A stretch of DNA of 64,000 bases from Treponema sp. (GTDB lineage Bacteria > Spirochaetota > Spirochaetia > Treponematales > Breznakiellaceae): the NCBI GenBank assembly GCA_009781635.1, contig WQXU01000010.1, positions 42,707 through 106,706 on the forward strand, in the 5' to 3' direction. Numbering within the stretch: position 1 is the stretch's first letter; each line of letters begins with the position of its first letter. Both the position numbers and the translations under genes were made by a program. Shown in pieces: positions 17,018-27,767 of this stretch. The notes below the pieces were generated by a model. That model saw only the letters and a program-made list of their open reading frames with translations, was not told where the DNA came from and made no database searches.

Positions 17018-18886
17018 ATGGAAAGAAATACAATTTTGGCTGTTGTTTTATCCAGTATTGTTCTGATTGCTTCTTTTTTGATACAGGGCTATTTTGCAAC
17101 ACAACGTCAGCAGGCCTTAAGTGTTCAAATTCAGGAGCCTCAGGTAACAGCTGCAGAAACCGAACCCCAGCTTCAGGAAACTTCACCTGCGTTTCAAGCG
17201 GCGCCTGCATTGCAATCGGCGCCTGAACAGCAGTCAGCTTTTGCGGAAACCCCGGTTCAAATGGTGCCGCCGGAGAGCATTGAGCAATTATCGCAATTAC
17301 AGGGAAATAACGTTCCCCTTGAGTATGTTACTATAGATACTGAACTATTCACTGCCGTTTTGACAAATGCAGGCGGCGATATGGTTTCATTTAAATGGAA
17401 GGATGCAAGGAATAACACTTATGTAGATCTTATTCTTTCCGGCGACAATGAGGCGCGGGCTTTTTCCGTTGCTTTCGGCGATCATAACGCCCAGCCGATA
17501 ACATCCAATTTTCATGTAAGAAAATTATCAAATTATTCCGTGGAATTTTACCATGATTTTTTTTCACCTAACGCCAATTACGGTACTGACGGAAGGTTCA
17601 CTCTCAGAAAACGCTACGAATTTATCCCGAATGAATACATGTTCAGGCTCACAGTTTTCCTGGAAGGAGGTTTTTCCGTACCGGGCTTTAACTTTGCAGG
17701 AAACGCATATACATTGTCTTTTGGTCCGCAGATCGGCCCTCAGTTTGTCAAGCTAGATAACATATACGATTACCGTCATTACGACATTTTTACAAACGGC
17801 AGGCGCAGAACTGTAAAAGTTAACGATGTTATAGACAGCCGTCCGTCATGGGCTGCAATTACCGGAAAGTACTTTGCATTTATGGTAAGACCCCTGATTG
17901 CGCAGTACAGTATTATTTATTCTGATAAGGCGGAAGCGGGACTTGTTTCGGCTTCCAGGCTTAATATAGTGCGGCCTGCTGTAAATGTGTCGCAAATGGA
18001 AGATGTTTATCAATTTTATCTTGGGCCGAAAACCCAGGAAATTCTTGCCAATTACAATACCGGCAGAAACGAGTTTGGCATAAGGGATGCAAGCCTTAAC
18101 GAAGTAGCAAGCTCGCGCGGTTTTTGGGGAATATTCTCACCGCTGGAAAAGCTGTTAAAATGGCTGCTGCTTTTATTTTACGGGATTGTTCAGAACTACG
18201 GTATTGCAATTATTCTGCTGACATTGCTGATTAAAATTCTTTTCTTCCCCTTAACCAAAAAAGGATCGGAAGCCACATTGCGGATGCAGGCTCTTGCGCC
18301 CAGGATTAAGGAAATACAGGATAAGTATAAAAACAATCCGCAGAAATTACGGGCGGAGATGGGCAATTTTTATCAGCAGGAAGGTTATAACCCAGTTTCC
18401 GGATGCCTTCCCATGCTGCTTCAGCTGCCGATATTTATCGCCATGTATAATCTTTTTAACAATCATTTTGATCTTCGCGGCGCAGGGTTTATTCCCGGAT
18501 GGATACCGGATCTTTCGGTTCCCGAATATATTGTGCAATTTCAGGACTTCAGAGTACCCATTTTCGGCTGGACAGCGTTAAGAGTCCTGCCGTTTATTTA
18601 TGTTGGTTCGCAGCTGCTCTACGGCAAGGTAACCCAGATGCCGGGACAGCAGTCCAACAACCAGATGAAGATGATGTTATACGTCATGCCAATTGTTTTC
18701 TTTTTCATTCTTTACGATGTGCCGTCCGGGCTTTTGATATACTGGATTTTCTCAAACCTTTTAACGCTGGCCCAGCAGCTTGTCATTAACAAGTATGTTA
18801 TCAAAAAGAAAGCCGCACTTGAAAAGGCCCAGGCCGAACAGGAGCCCAAAATTGCTCCCGGTAAAAAGAAGAAAAAGAATTTTTAA
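17018..18886 (+). CDS. yidC: Membrane protein insertase
   Basis: YGIAIILLTLLIKILFFPLTKKGSEATLRMQALAPRIKEIQDKYKNNPQKLRAEM...NPVSGCLPMLLQLPIF. Confidence 0.97.
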   Translation: MERNTILAVVLSSIVLIASFLIQGYFATQRQQALSVQIQEPQVTAAETEPQLQETSPAFQAAPALQSAPEQQSAFAETPVQMVPPESIEQLSQLQGNNVPLEYVTIDTELFTAVLTNAGGDMVSFKWKDARNNTYVDLILSGDNEARAFSVAFGDHNAQPITSNFHVRKLSNYSVEFYHDFFSPNANYGTDGRFTLRKRYEFIPNEYMFRLTVFLEGGFSVPGFNFAGNAYTLSFGPQIGPQFVKLDNIYDYRHYDIFTNGRRRTVKVNDVIDSRPSWAAITGKYFAFMVRPLIAQYSIIYSDKAEAGLVSASRLNIVRPAVNVSQMEDVYQFYLGPKTQEILANYNTGRNEFGIRDASLNEVASSRGFWGIFSPLEKLLKWLLLLFYGIVQNYGIAIILLTLLIKILFFPLTKKGSEATLRMQALAPRIKEIQDKYKNNPQKLRAEMGNFYQQEGYNPVSGCLPMLLQLPIFIAMYNLFNNHFDLRGAGFIPGWIPDLSVPEYIVQFQDFRVPIFGWTALRVLPFIYVGSQLLYGKVTQMPGQQSNNQMKMMLYVMPIVFFFILYDVPSGLLIYWIFSNLLTLAQQLVINKYVIKKKAALEKAQAEQEPKIAPGKKKKKNF

Positions 18887-18968
18887 TTACAGAATCATGG
18901 TTCTGCGCAGCATGAATTAAATTACCTGATCGTTATGCGATCAGGAATTAGATAAGGAGATTACATAG

Positions 18969-19721
18969 ATGGAATTTGAATTTGAAGGCCGTACAGAGAA
19001 AGAAGCAATTGACAGAGCGGCAGGTGAACTGGGTCTTGAAAAAGACGATTTTGATGTTGAAATTCTTGAAACCCAAAAAAGCGGTTTATTCAAGAAAGGC
19101 TTAGTGCGGATTAGAGTCCATGTTGGAAATTTCGCAAGCTCTTTTAAACCGTCTTCGCGCCCTGCGGAAGGCAACTCATATGCCGGCGGCGGCATGGACA
19201 GGGATCGCATAGGAGGCCCTGCAAGCAAAGTGGTTTTCGGGGAGCCTGCTCCCCAGAACGAGTTTGAAGAAAAGATGATAGAGTTCACATCCGGTTTGAT
19301 AGACCGCATGGGTTATCCCGGCAAGGCTTCTATTCTGTTTCGTGATAAAAACAAGCTTGGAATTAAAATCGATTCCGGGCATTCATCAATATTAATTGGT
19401 AAAAAAGGCAAAAACCTTGACGCATTGCAGCTTCTGTTAAATATTTATGCAGGAAGGCTTGGCAAGGAAGAAACCCGCATAATTCTTGATACAGAAAATT
19501 ACCGCATACGCCGTGAAGAATCGCTTGTGCGCCTTGCCTACAATGTGGCGGAGAAAGTCCGCGAGAGCCGCGGCTCTGTATTATTGGAACCGATGAATCC
19601 CTTCGACAGGTGGCTTATACATACAACACTAAATGATATCGGCGATGTTGAAACCAAAAGCGAGGGAGATGGTTTATATAAACAGGTAAGGGTATTCTAC
19701 AGGGGATTAAAACAGGGTTGA
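18969..19721 (+). CDS. jag: Jag/KhpB RNA-binding protein
   Basis: Jag-N domain start FEGRTEKEAIDRAAGELGLEKDDFDVEILE, KH ILIGKKGKNLDALQLLLN, R3H region. Confidence 0.93.
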   Translation: MEFEFEGRTEKEAIDRAAGELGLEKDDFDVEILETQKSGLFKKGLVRIRVHVGNFASSFKPSSRPAEGNSYAGGGMDRDRIGGPASKVVFGEPAPQNEFEEKMIEFTSGLIDRMGYPGKASILFRDKNKLGIKIDSGHSSILIGKKGKNLDALQLLLNIYAGRLGKEETRIILDTENYRIRREESLVRLAYNVAEKVRESRGSVLLEPMNPFDRWLIHTTLNDIGDVETKSEGDGLYKQVRVFYRGLKQG

Positions 19722-19730
19722 TGTAAATTA

Positions 19731-20534
19731 ATGAAAAGTATTATTTTACCGGTTATTATTTTCTCTTTTACTGCCTTCTCTGCGTTTTCTGCGCCGCTGG
19801 AGAGCCTTGTATCTGCCGCTCATGCGGCGCAGCTTCGTTCCAGCGGCGAAATTGTAATGCAGACTCAGCTGAGGAACCCTGTTCCCGGACTGGTTCCCAA
19901 TAATAGCGATTTAAGGCGGCATGTTAATGCCGTAATGAGCTCTTTAAATCCCGGCACAATTGTAGAAGCCCTGTGCTTGTATAAAAAACCGGCTCCCTTT
20001 CATACATCTGTAAACAGCTGGGATGCAGAGCAGAAAACAGGCGTTTTTAACCAGATGCTTGCCATAAGCACTCTTACAGGCACCCAATATTATTCTGCAA
20101 GCCGCAATACAATGCGGACATTCTATGAAAGCTCTGTCATTATAGACGGGCCGTCAACCAGAAATCCGCTTGCGGATCCTGTCTTTTCCCAGCCTCCGGC
20201 AGCGCTGAGCCTCTATGCAAGGCAGAAAGATCTTACCTTTGGAGATAATATTTACCGGTATGACTGTGTAAATACAAGAGATGCCGTCTTTTTTACCCAG
20301 GAAAATGTTACATCGTTAAATTACGGAATAATCCCGGCAGTGGGAAGAGGTAATCTAAGATCGATAGTAGCTGTCATTGATTGCGGCGATTCAATTTTAA
20401 TTTACATTGTTTCCATGGCAAGGACATTTTCTGTTCCCGGTATTGGAGAGAGAATCACAAATTCCTTCAGTAACAGGACAGAAGCTGTATTAAAATGGCT
20501 TACAGGCAGATTGGACAGGGAATTATTCAATTAG
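19731..20534 (+). CDS. Conserved hypothetical exported protein (DUF6675-like)
   Basis: Signal peptide-like N-terminus; LYKKPAPFHTSVNSW. Confidence 0.55.
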   Translation: MKSIILPVIIFSFTAFSAFSAPLESLVSAAHAAQLRSSGEIVMQTQLRNPVPGLVPNNSDLRRHVNAVMSSLNPGTIVEALCLYKKPAPFHTSVNSWDAEQKTGVFNQMLAISTLTGTQYYSASRNTMRTFYESSVIIDGPSTRNPLADPVFSQPPAALSLYARQKDLTFGDNIYRYDCVNTRDAVFFTQENVTSLNYGIIPAVGRGNLRSIVAVIDCGDSILIYIVSMARTFSVPGIGERITNSFSNRTEAVLKWLTGRLDRELFN

Positions 20535-20829
20535 TGATTAGTAACAGGCTTTACGGACAGACGCCAATCAGGCTTATAAAAGAAATACAGTCTCAGGTTT
20601 AAATGTTGTTATTTTAAATATATTTAGTTATTTCATTTCCATTTTCCCGGGAATTATGTTATCATATATAATAACGGCTGATTATTCTGCAAAAGGCATG
20701 TATTGTCAGATTTTTGTAAGAATTAAATGTTTGATTGCCGAAAATTAACAAAGGCTTGTTCAAAGGAGCGGCGGATTAGTTCGCATTTCTTATAAAGCTT
20801 TATAATTATGTAATTAAGGACGGGTTGAT

Positions 20830-21738
20830 ATGAGATTATTTACCAGATCTGACTTTGACGGTTTAGCCTGCGGTGCGCTTTTATCATATTTAGGACTAAT
20901 TAATGAATGGAAATTTGTCCATCCCAAAGATATCCAGGATGGTTTGGTTGAAGCGACAGACAATGATATTCTGGCAAATATTCCTTATATAAAAGGCTGC
21001 AAACTCTGGTTTGATCATCATTCAAGCGAATCTGAGCGTATGGGTGTAAATTCGTATTTTGAAGGCGTTTCAAAACAGGCTCCAAGCTGCGCAAGGGTTA
21101 TTTACGAATATTACGGCGGTGATGCGAAATTGGGGCGGTTTGCGGAAATGATCCATTATGTCGATAAAGTGGACGCCGGCGATTTAACCACTGATGAAAT
21201 TCTCGATCCAAAGGGCTGGATACTCCTTGGGTTTATCATGGATCCGCGTACCGGTCTTGGCCGTTTCCGCAATTTTACAATCAGTAATTATGATTTAATG
21301 ACAAGCCTTGCCAAGGCGTGCTCGGAAAAATCAATAAGCGAAATAATGAACATGCCGGATGTCAAAGAGCGCCTCGATCTGTATTATCAGCAAAGGGATC
21401 TTTTCACGGAAATGGTTAAAAGCCATGCAAAAGTTTCGGGCAGTGTCGTCGTTGTGGATCTGCGGGATGTAGATACTATCTTTGCCGGAAACAGGTTTAT
21501 TATCTACACGCTTTATCCTGAACAGAATATTTCCATGTGGATTGTAGACGGCCGCAATAAATCAAATGTAGCAATTACAATTGGCTACAGTATTGTTAAC
21601 CGCACATGCAATGTTGATGTCGGCTCAATGCTGCTTTCCTACGGCGGCGGCGGTCATAAACAGGTTGGTACCTGTCAGGTATCCTATGATGATGCAGACA
21701 GAATTATTGCGGAAATAATGGAACGAATCAAAGGTTAA
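20830..21738 (+). CDS. DHH-family phosphoesterase
   Basis: RSDFDGLACGALLSYLG, LWFDHHSSE, GGGGHKQVGTCQV. Confidence 0.88.
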   Translation: MRLFTRSDFDGLACGALLSYLGLINEWKFVHPKDIQDGLVEATDNDILANIPYIKGCKLWFDHHSSESERMGVNSYFEGVSKQAPSCARVIYEYYGGDAKLGRFAEMIHYVDKVDAGDLTTDEILDPKGWILLGFIMDPRTGLGRFRNFTISNYDLMTSLAKACSEKSISEIMNMPDVKERLDLYYQQRDLFTEMVKSHAKVSGSVVVVDLRDVDTIFAGNRFIIYTLYPEQNISMWIVDGRNKSNVAITIGYSIVNRTCNVDVGSMLLSYGGGGHKQVGTCQVSYDDADRIIAEIMERIKG

Positions 21739-21907
21739 TTAATTTTATACTAAGTTGTTATGGAATCGCAGTTCTTCGGTTCGTAAGTTTTGGTACGGTT
21801 GCTCTGGATATAAATAAAAGAGCAGAGAATTTCTTTTAGGAAGTTTATTCCGGATTTTACGGCAAATCCAGTTGCAAATGTAGTTAATAATTGTATAATA
21901 TTAAGGT

Positions 21908-23356
21908 ATGTTAGAAAAAGAAGTTACAATTCTCCTTTCAAAAATATTAACGCAGCAAGGCACAAAGGGTAATAACTTAAACTATATAGATATAATCCAG
22001 GAAGAAGAAATACCGGTTTTATGCGTAAATAAAGCTGCGCAGAAAAAACGGCTTATGCCTTTTAAAACCTTATTTGATAATAATAATGATTTCTGGCACA
22101 TGAGCGGAAGCTGGGAATATTATCTTACAGAAGAAGGCTACAACAAACTAAAGAGCAAACTGCTTGAAAAGCGTCCTGACTGGAATGTGCAGAAAAAACC
22201 GGAAGAAAAAAAAGAAAAAGCCGCAGAACCTGCAGCCGGCGTCAAAATGGAAATGGGATTTGGAAGCGAGTACAAAACCTACGCGGAAATGACTGCCAAA
22301 GAAAAAATTGAATGTCTTAACAATGATAAAAACAGATTAAATGAAATTCTTTTAAGTAAAACAAAAGACAATGCTGTAGTAACAGAGGTTCTTGTAGACA
22401 CAACCAAAGACGCCGCAATGATTAACCATGCAACCATTGAAGAAGCCATAAACCTTGCAGATGATGAAGCGAAGAAACTTACGCAGGATTTGGTTGATTC
22501 CACGCAGGAAATGGTAAAATCATCCGCGCAGCTTATATCGGAAAATGTTTTCAGCAATGAATTGATGAACACGCTGGTGGAAAAATCCAACGGCACAATC
22601 ATTCAGCATATGACCCGCGTTTATCTTAACGGTATTGCATTTCTTTCGTATTATAACAACCTTGTATCAACATCCAGCGCTATACAGAGGCTGCGTATTT
22701 CATTTGCAACAAAATACCGGACGTTTTATCACAAGCTGCTTCCGCATATGAATTTGGACGATATTGTTCTGGAGCGCGTATTTTACAGAGGCATGAGAGC
22801 CATTCCGCCGGAGCTTTACTTTAAATGGGCAGTAGGTTTTCTTATTCACGATATCGGCAAGGCGGGCGCTGTTGAATACCACGAAGGCGAGGCATTGTAC
22901 GACCGCAAAATTGTAATTGACCATGTAAAGCAGGGATACAAGTCCATCATGACAAAGACAAATTATCCCATGGAAGCCAGCCTTATGACCGGGTATCACC
23001 ACGAGTATTACGGAGATGTCGATGGCTATGGATATTTCCGCGCCTATCTTCAGCAGTATAAAAAGGCAAACCCGGATGCCAAACAGGACTACTGCATTAC
23101 GTACGAACTGGAACCAATCCTGGATTATCAGGCGCTTGCATATTTTCCCGCAAAAGTTCTGGAAATAATCGATGTGTATGACAGCGTAACAGATCCTCTC
23201 AGGACTTACAGAAAAGCCCTGTCATCCGAAGAGGCTCTTAATATGATGAAAGAGCAATTTGTTGAAAAGCAGGCAAAGATAGACGCAATTTTATTTGATA
23301 TTTTTTCTACTTTTATCCGCGAAAAAAATAAACAAGGCCTTAAGCAGAGCGCTTAA
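21908..23356 (+). CDS. HD-domain phosphohydrolase (HD-GYP-like)
   Basis: GFLIHDIGKAGAVEYHEGE...VKQGYKSIM...GYHHEYYGDVDGYGY. Confidence 0.75.
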   Translation: MLEKEVTILLSKILTQQGTKGNNLNYIDIIQEEEIPVLCVNKAAQKKRLMPFKTLFDNNNDFWHMSGSWEYYLTEEGYNKLKSKLLEKRPDWNVQKKPEEKKEKAAEPAAGVKMEMGFGSEYKTYAEMTAKEKIECLNNDKNRLNEILLSKTKDNAVVTEVLVDTTKDAAMINHATIEEAINLADDEAKKLTQDLVDSTQEMVKSSAQLISENVFSNELMNTLVEKSNGTIIQHMTRVYLNGIAFLSYYNNLVSTSSAIQRLRISFATKYRTFYHKLLPHMNLDDIVLERVFYRGMRAIPPELYFKWAVGFLIHDIGKAGAVEYHEGEALYDRKIVIDHVKQGYKSIMTKTNYPMEASLMTGYHHEYYGDVDGYGYFRAYLQQYKKANPDAKQDYCITYELEPILDYQALAYFPAKVLEIIDVYDSVTDPLRTYRKALSSEEALNMMKEQFVEKQAKIDAILFDIFSTFIREKNKQGLKQSA

Positions 23357-23359
23357 ACC

Positions 23360-24874
23360 TTAGCAAAAATGTTCTTTTAAAAACTCCAAATTCAACTGCG
23401 GATACACAGGGTGTTTTTCCATTATGGCTTTTACGCGCGCGTGAACATCGTTTTTTACGGCGCTGTCCAAAACGTACTTTGCCTTGCTGTTTTTGGAAGG
23501 ATCTTTTTCGTTCTTTGCCTGGGTTGTTCCTTTTATGACCTTTGCTATTAATTCTCCAAGCTCTGTCATTTCCGCTTCTGTCATGCCAAGCGTGGTGACT
23601 GCGGCAGTTCCCACCCTGATACCCGATGTATACCACGGGCCGTTGGGATCGCGCGGAAGACTGTTGCGGTTTAATGTTATGTGACACTCGTGCAGCGCGC
23701 TTTCCGCCTGCCTGCCTGTAAGTCCTGCCTTGTGAACATTTACAAGTATAAGGTGGTTGTCCGTGCCGCCTGTAAGAACATCAAGCCCGTGTTTAATGCA
23801 CGAAGCTGCAAGGGCCTTGCAATTATCAGCAACTTTCTGAGAATACTGACGGAATTCCGGGGCTGCAGCTTCGCGGAAAGCGATTGCCTTTGCAGCTATC
23901 ACATGAGGCAGCGGGCCGCCCATTGTAAGGGGGCATCCCTTGTCCAGCGCTTCTGCAAACTCGTTTGTGGACAGCACAAGTCCGGCGCGCGGGCCGCGTA
24001 AAGTTTTGTGCGTTGTGCTTGTTACAACATGCGCCCATGGAACAGGATCGTATTCGCCGGTAAAAACTTTCCCTGCGACAAGGCCTGCAAAGTGCGCCAT
24101 GTCTACCATAAAGACAGCTCCCGCCTTGTCGGCAATTTCCCTCATGCGTTTAAAATCGATCTTCCGCGGGTAGGCGGAATAGCCTGCCAGCAGAATAAGC
24201 GGGCGCACTTCCATTGCCTGTTTTTCAATATCATCGTAATCGAGCATTCCGTTTTCGGCGGATACTGAATAACCGTAAAAATCGAACATTCTCCCGGAAA
24301 GATTATGACGGTAGCCATGCGTTAAATGACCGCCGGAATAGTAGTCCAGTCCCAAAAGACGCTGATTGCCGAAAGAAGCCCTGAGCTCATTCCATTTGGA
24401 ATCGTCAAGCTTGTAGAGATTTGTCTCGTTCCATTTTTCCATTGCAGGGTTTTCAACCCGCGTGCTTAAAATCGCCCAGTATGCAAGAAGGTTGGCATCA
24501 GCTCCGCAGTGTGCCTGCACGTTGGCGTATTGAGCGCCGAAGAGTTTGCAGGCTTCCTGCGAGGCAAGCGTTTCGATTGCATCGACATTTTCATTTCCGG
24601 CATAAAAACGGTGATATGGAACACCCTCGGCATATTTATCGGTTAAAAGATTGCCCATTGCAAGCTGCACTGCCATGGAACAGTAATTTTCGCTTGCAAT
24701 AAGTTTTACGCGCTTTCTCTGGTTTTCCAGTTCTTTAACAATGGAGGAAGCAATTTCGGGGGTTACTTTGGAAACTTCTGACAGACTGCAGACATAGGCC
24801 AGCATATCAGCATCGATTTTATCAGGGGAAATATTGGCTATATATGCCGCAACCGGATTTGATTTCATGAGCAT
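23360..24874 (-). CDS. glyA: Serine hydroxymethyltransferase
   Basis: RKRVKLIASENYCSMAVQLAMGN, VVTSTTHKTLRGPRAGLVL. Confidence 0.96.
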   Translation of the reverse strand: MLMKSNPVAAYIANISPDKIDADMLAYVCSLSEVSKVTPEIASSIVKELENQRKRVKLIASENYCSMAVQLAMGNLLTDKYAEGVPYHRFYAGNENVDAIETLASQEACKLFGAQYANVQAHCGADANLLAYWAILSTRVENPAMEKWNETNLYKLDDSKWNELRASFGNQRLLGLDYYSGGHLTHGYRHNLSGRMFDFYGYSVSAENGMLDYDDIEKQAMEVRPLILLAGYSAYPRKIDFKRMREIADKAGAVFMVDMAHFAGLVAGKVFTGEYDPVPWAHVVTSTTHKTLRGPRAGLVLSTNEFAEALDKGCPLTMGGPLPHVIAAKAIAFREAAAPEFRQYSQKVADNCKALAASCIKHGLDVLTGGTDNHLILVNVHKAGLTGRQAESALHECHITLNRNSLPRDPNGPWYTSGIRVGTAAVTTLGMTEAEMTELGELIAKVIKGTTQAKNEKDPSKNSKAKYVLDSAVKNDVHARVKAIMEKHPVYPQLNLEFLKEHFC

Positions 24875-25014
24875 ATGTTACCTTAAAAGAGGCAGCATTT
24901 TCAAGGCTGAAAAGCGGCAAACTTTTTTTAATATGTTATTAACCGAATGAAATACGGAATATAAACGAAATAGTTAACATTGCATTCTTATCCATAATAA
25001 TAGTAAAATAAACT

Positions 25015-27741
25015 ATGAAACATTTTAAGAATGCCCTTGTGGGTCTTGCCGCGGCTGCCGTATTCTCTTTGTTATATTTGGTAGGAGCGTTCGCTTCACT
25101 TGAAGATCGCCTATATGACTTCTTTTTAAATTTCAGAGCGAGCCGCGAACCTATAGACAGCGTTGTCTTCCTTGATGTTGATGATCAGGCTATTGCATAT
25201 TACGGTTTCTTCCCATGGCCGCGCTCCATCACCGCAGACGGCCTTTTGCGTCTTAAAGAGTACGGCACAAGGGCTGTAATTTTCGATATCGAATATATTG
25301 ACAGAGGCCCTCAGGGTGTAGACAGCCTTTATCTGGAACAGGGTCTTGGCTATGATTTTGACCGCAGCTTTTCCGAAATTAATTCATCTGCACAGGAAAT
25401 ATTTTCCGCTCTGGGATCGGGACGTTTAGGGCGCGATGACATTGCAGGTTTTGCCGGCATTCTTTCTGATATCATTGTAGATCAAAAAAATGATCTATAC
25501 AGCAAGGCACAGGGTGTTGCGCGTGACAACGATGTTTATCTGGCGCAGGCATTGGCTCTTAATGGCCGCAGCTGGTCTACTATCAACCTGTGGTCGTATT
25601 ATCTGGAAGGTGAACAATCCGAGCGCCGCGCCATAGCCGAAGAAAATTTTTCTTACCCTGTTAATGCGGCGCCCAATGCATCATTGGGTGCGGGCTTTGT
25701 TGACATTCTGCCTGCTCTTCCGCTGTTTGCCAGTGCCGCTAAAGGAGCAGGATATACAAATATAGAAATTGATGATGATGGCGTAAGAAGGCGCGTTTTT
25801 CTTGCTCAAAATGTTTTTGATCACTGGTATCTGCAGTTGTCCTTTGCTCCTCTGATTGATTATCTTGGAAGACCTGAAATTCTTCTTGAAAAACGCAGGC
25901 TGACTATCAAGCAGGCGCAAATGCCGGACGGCAGGGTCAAAGATATTGTTATCCCGCTTGATTCAAGGGGGAGAATGCTGCTTGACTGGCCCAAAGAAGA
26001 TTATGATGAGAGCTACACTCATATTTCATTTGCTGAATTCAGTTCGTTAGACGAAATGGAAGCGGAGATAATAAGATACAGCCACGCCATGTTTGCCGCC
26101 GATTTGAATTTTTTCGCCCAGTTTGATCGTTCATTAAGTTCTGTACCCTTGATTCTGAATGAAGTCATTCAGCTTTTGGATGCGGCTCAGGAATCAAGGC
26201 ACTATGCCATGGAAAATACAGATGACGATTACTTTAATGATTTTATTAAATACCGGAATTTCGCATATGAACTTCTGAATGAATTATTTGCAGATGATCC
26301 TATAGAAAAAATAAAGATAATCAGCGCACAGCTTGGAGAAGAGTATCCTGACATGGCGGATATTATAGAAGACGAAGCTGAATATATCGCATTGGTGGCA
26401 AATGCAATTACAGTTAACCTGAACCGGCTTGCGGAGTTAAACGAAATTAACGACAGGGTGCTAAGGGATAAATTTGTAATTATCGGCCGTGTTGATACCG
26501 GAACAACAGACTACGGCGCAAACCCGTTTTACGGTAAATATATCAACGTAGGAACACACGGTGTTGTGCTTGATACTATTCTTTCGGAATCTTTCATTAT
26601 TCCTGTTGATTATATATGGAAGGTTCTTTTCATGCTGATCTTTGTCTCTCTGTTTTTTATAATTACGGCGCAGCTTTCACCTGTTATCCGCGCTTCTGCG
26701 GGTTTTGCGGTTGCTCTTGCCATCTTTATTATTACGGTTTTAATTTTCCGTTTCACGGGTTTTTTCTGGGGGCCGCTTGGAACAATTCTGGCGATTTTAT
26801 CCGCCGTTATTGTACGCGAGATAATCTCCTATGCAGGCTCGGAAAAGGAAAAACAGTTTATCCGCACTGCATTTTCAACTTATGTAAGCAGTGATGTAGT
26901 AAAAGAAATAATCGCCGATCCTTCGCGTCTTCAGCTGGGCGGAAAAGAACACTACATGACAGCGGTCTTTACGGATGTTAAAGGCTTCTCCACTATTTCC
27001 GAAAAACTCGGAGATCCTACTAAACTTGTAAGTCTTTTAAATAAATACTTAAGCTCCATGAGCGATGTTGTTCTTGCCGAAAAGGGAACGATTGACAAGT
27101 ACATAGGAGACGCAATTGTCGCATTCTTCGGCGCTCCGATGCCGCTGGAAGATCACGCCCTGCGCGCCTGTGTAAGCGCTATCACCATGAAAAAGCTTGA
27201 AGCGGAACTGAATAAAACCATCATGGAAGAACAGTTGTCGCCCATACCGCTTTTAACCCGCATTGGAATAAATTCCGGCCATATGGTTGCAGGTAACATG
27301 GGTACGGCAAACAAGATGAACTACACAATCATGGGCAATGCAGTAAACCTTTCTGCGCGTCTTGAAGGAGTAAACAATCAGTACGGAACATGGATTCTGG
27401 CTTCTGAAGAAACTGTAAAGCAAACGGGAGATGCTCTCCTCTACAGAAAACTGGATCGCGTGCGTGTTGTCGGCATCAATGAGCCTGTGCGTCTTTGCGA
27501 ACTTGTCGACATGATGGATATTGCATCTGAACAGGATAAAAAGCTTGTAACGGTATTTCACGAAGCGCTTGAAAATTTTGAAAAACGCAAATGGAAAGAT
27601 GCGATAGAAGGCTTTAAAGAGGCAATATCAATAAGGCCTGGCGACACGCCGTCAACAATTTACCTTGACAGATTAAAGCAGTTCTCTGTGGCTATGCCTG
27701 CTGAATCCTGGGACGGTGTTTACAATTTAACATCAAAATAG
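25015..27741 (+). CDS. Adenylate/guanylate cyclase with CHASE2 sensor
   Basis: N-terminal CHASE2-like FASLEDRLYDFFLNFR; cyclase VFTDVKGFSTISEKLGDPTKLVSLLNKYL, GINSGHMVAGNMGTANKMNYTIMGNAVNLSARLEG. Confidence 0.93.
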   Translation: MKHFKNALVGLAAAAVFSLLYLVGAFASLEDRLYDFFLNFRASREPIDSVVFLDVDDQAIAYYGFFPWPRSITADGLLRLKEYGTRAVIFDIEYIDRGPQGVDSLYLEQGLGYDFDRSFSEINSSAQEIFSALGSGRLGRDDIAGFAGILSDIIVDQKNDLYSKAQGVARDNDVYLAQALALNGRSWSTINLWSYYLEGEQSERRAIAEENFSYPVNAAPNASLGAGFVDILPALPLFASAAKGAGYTNIEIDDDGVRRRVFLAQNVFDHWYLQLSFAPLIDYLGRPEILLEKRRLTIKQAQMPDGRVKDIVIPLDSRGRMLLDWPKEDYDESYTHISFAEFSSLDEMEAEIIRYSHAMFAADLNFFAQFDRSLSSVPLILNEVIQLLDAAQESRHYAMENTDDDYFNDFIKYRNFAYELLNELFADDPIEKIKIISAQLGEEYPDMADIIEDEAEYIALVANAITVNLNRLAELNEINDRVLRDKFVIIGRVDTGTTDYGANPFYGKYINVGTHGVVLDTILSESFIIPVDYIWKVLFMLIFVSLFFIITAQLSPVIRASAGFAVALAIFIITVLIFRFTGFFWGPLGTILAILSAVIVREIISYAGSEKEKQFIRTAFSTYVSSDVVKEIIADPSRLQLGGKEHYMTAVFTDVKGFSTISEKLGDPTKLVSLLNKYLSSMSDVVLAEKGTIDKYIGDAIVAFFGAPMPLEDHALRACVSAITMKKLEAELNKTIMEEQLSPIPLLTRIGINSGHMVAGNMGTANKMNYTIMGNAVNLSARLEGVNNQYGTWILASEETVKQTGDALLYRKLDRVRVVGINEPVRLCELVDMMDIASEQDKKLVTVFHEALENFEKRKWKDAIEGFKEAISIRPGDTPSTIYLDRLKQFSVAMPAESWDGVYNLTSK

Positions 27742-27767
27742 TACCATAACTGCACAAGGAGCAAGTT

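Noticed and set aside
20534-20830. Possible structured RNA or tRNA in the spacer before the DHH gene
   Set aside because: No convincing cloverleaf or conserved motif found by eye.
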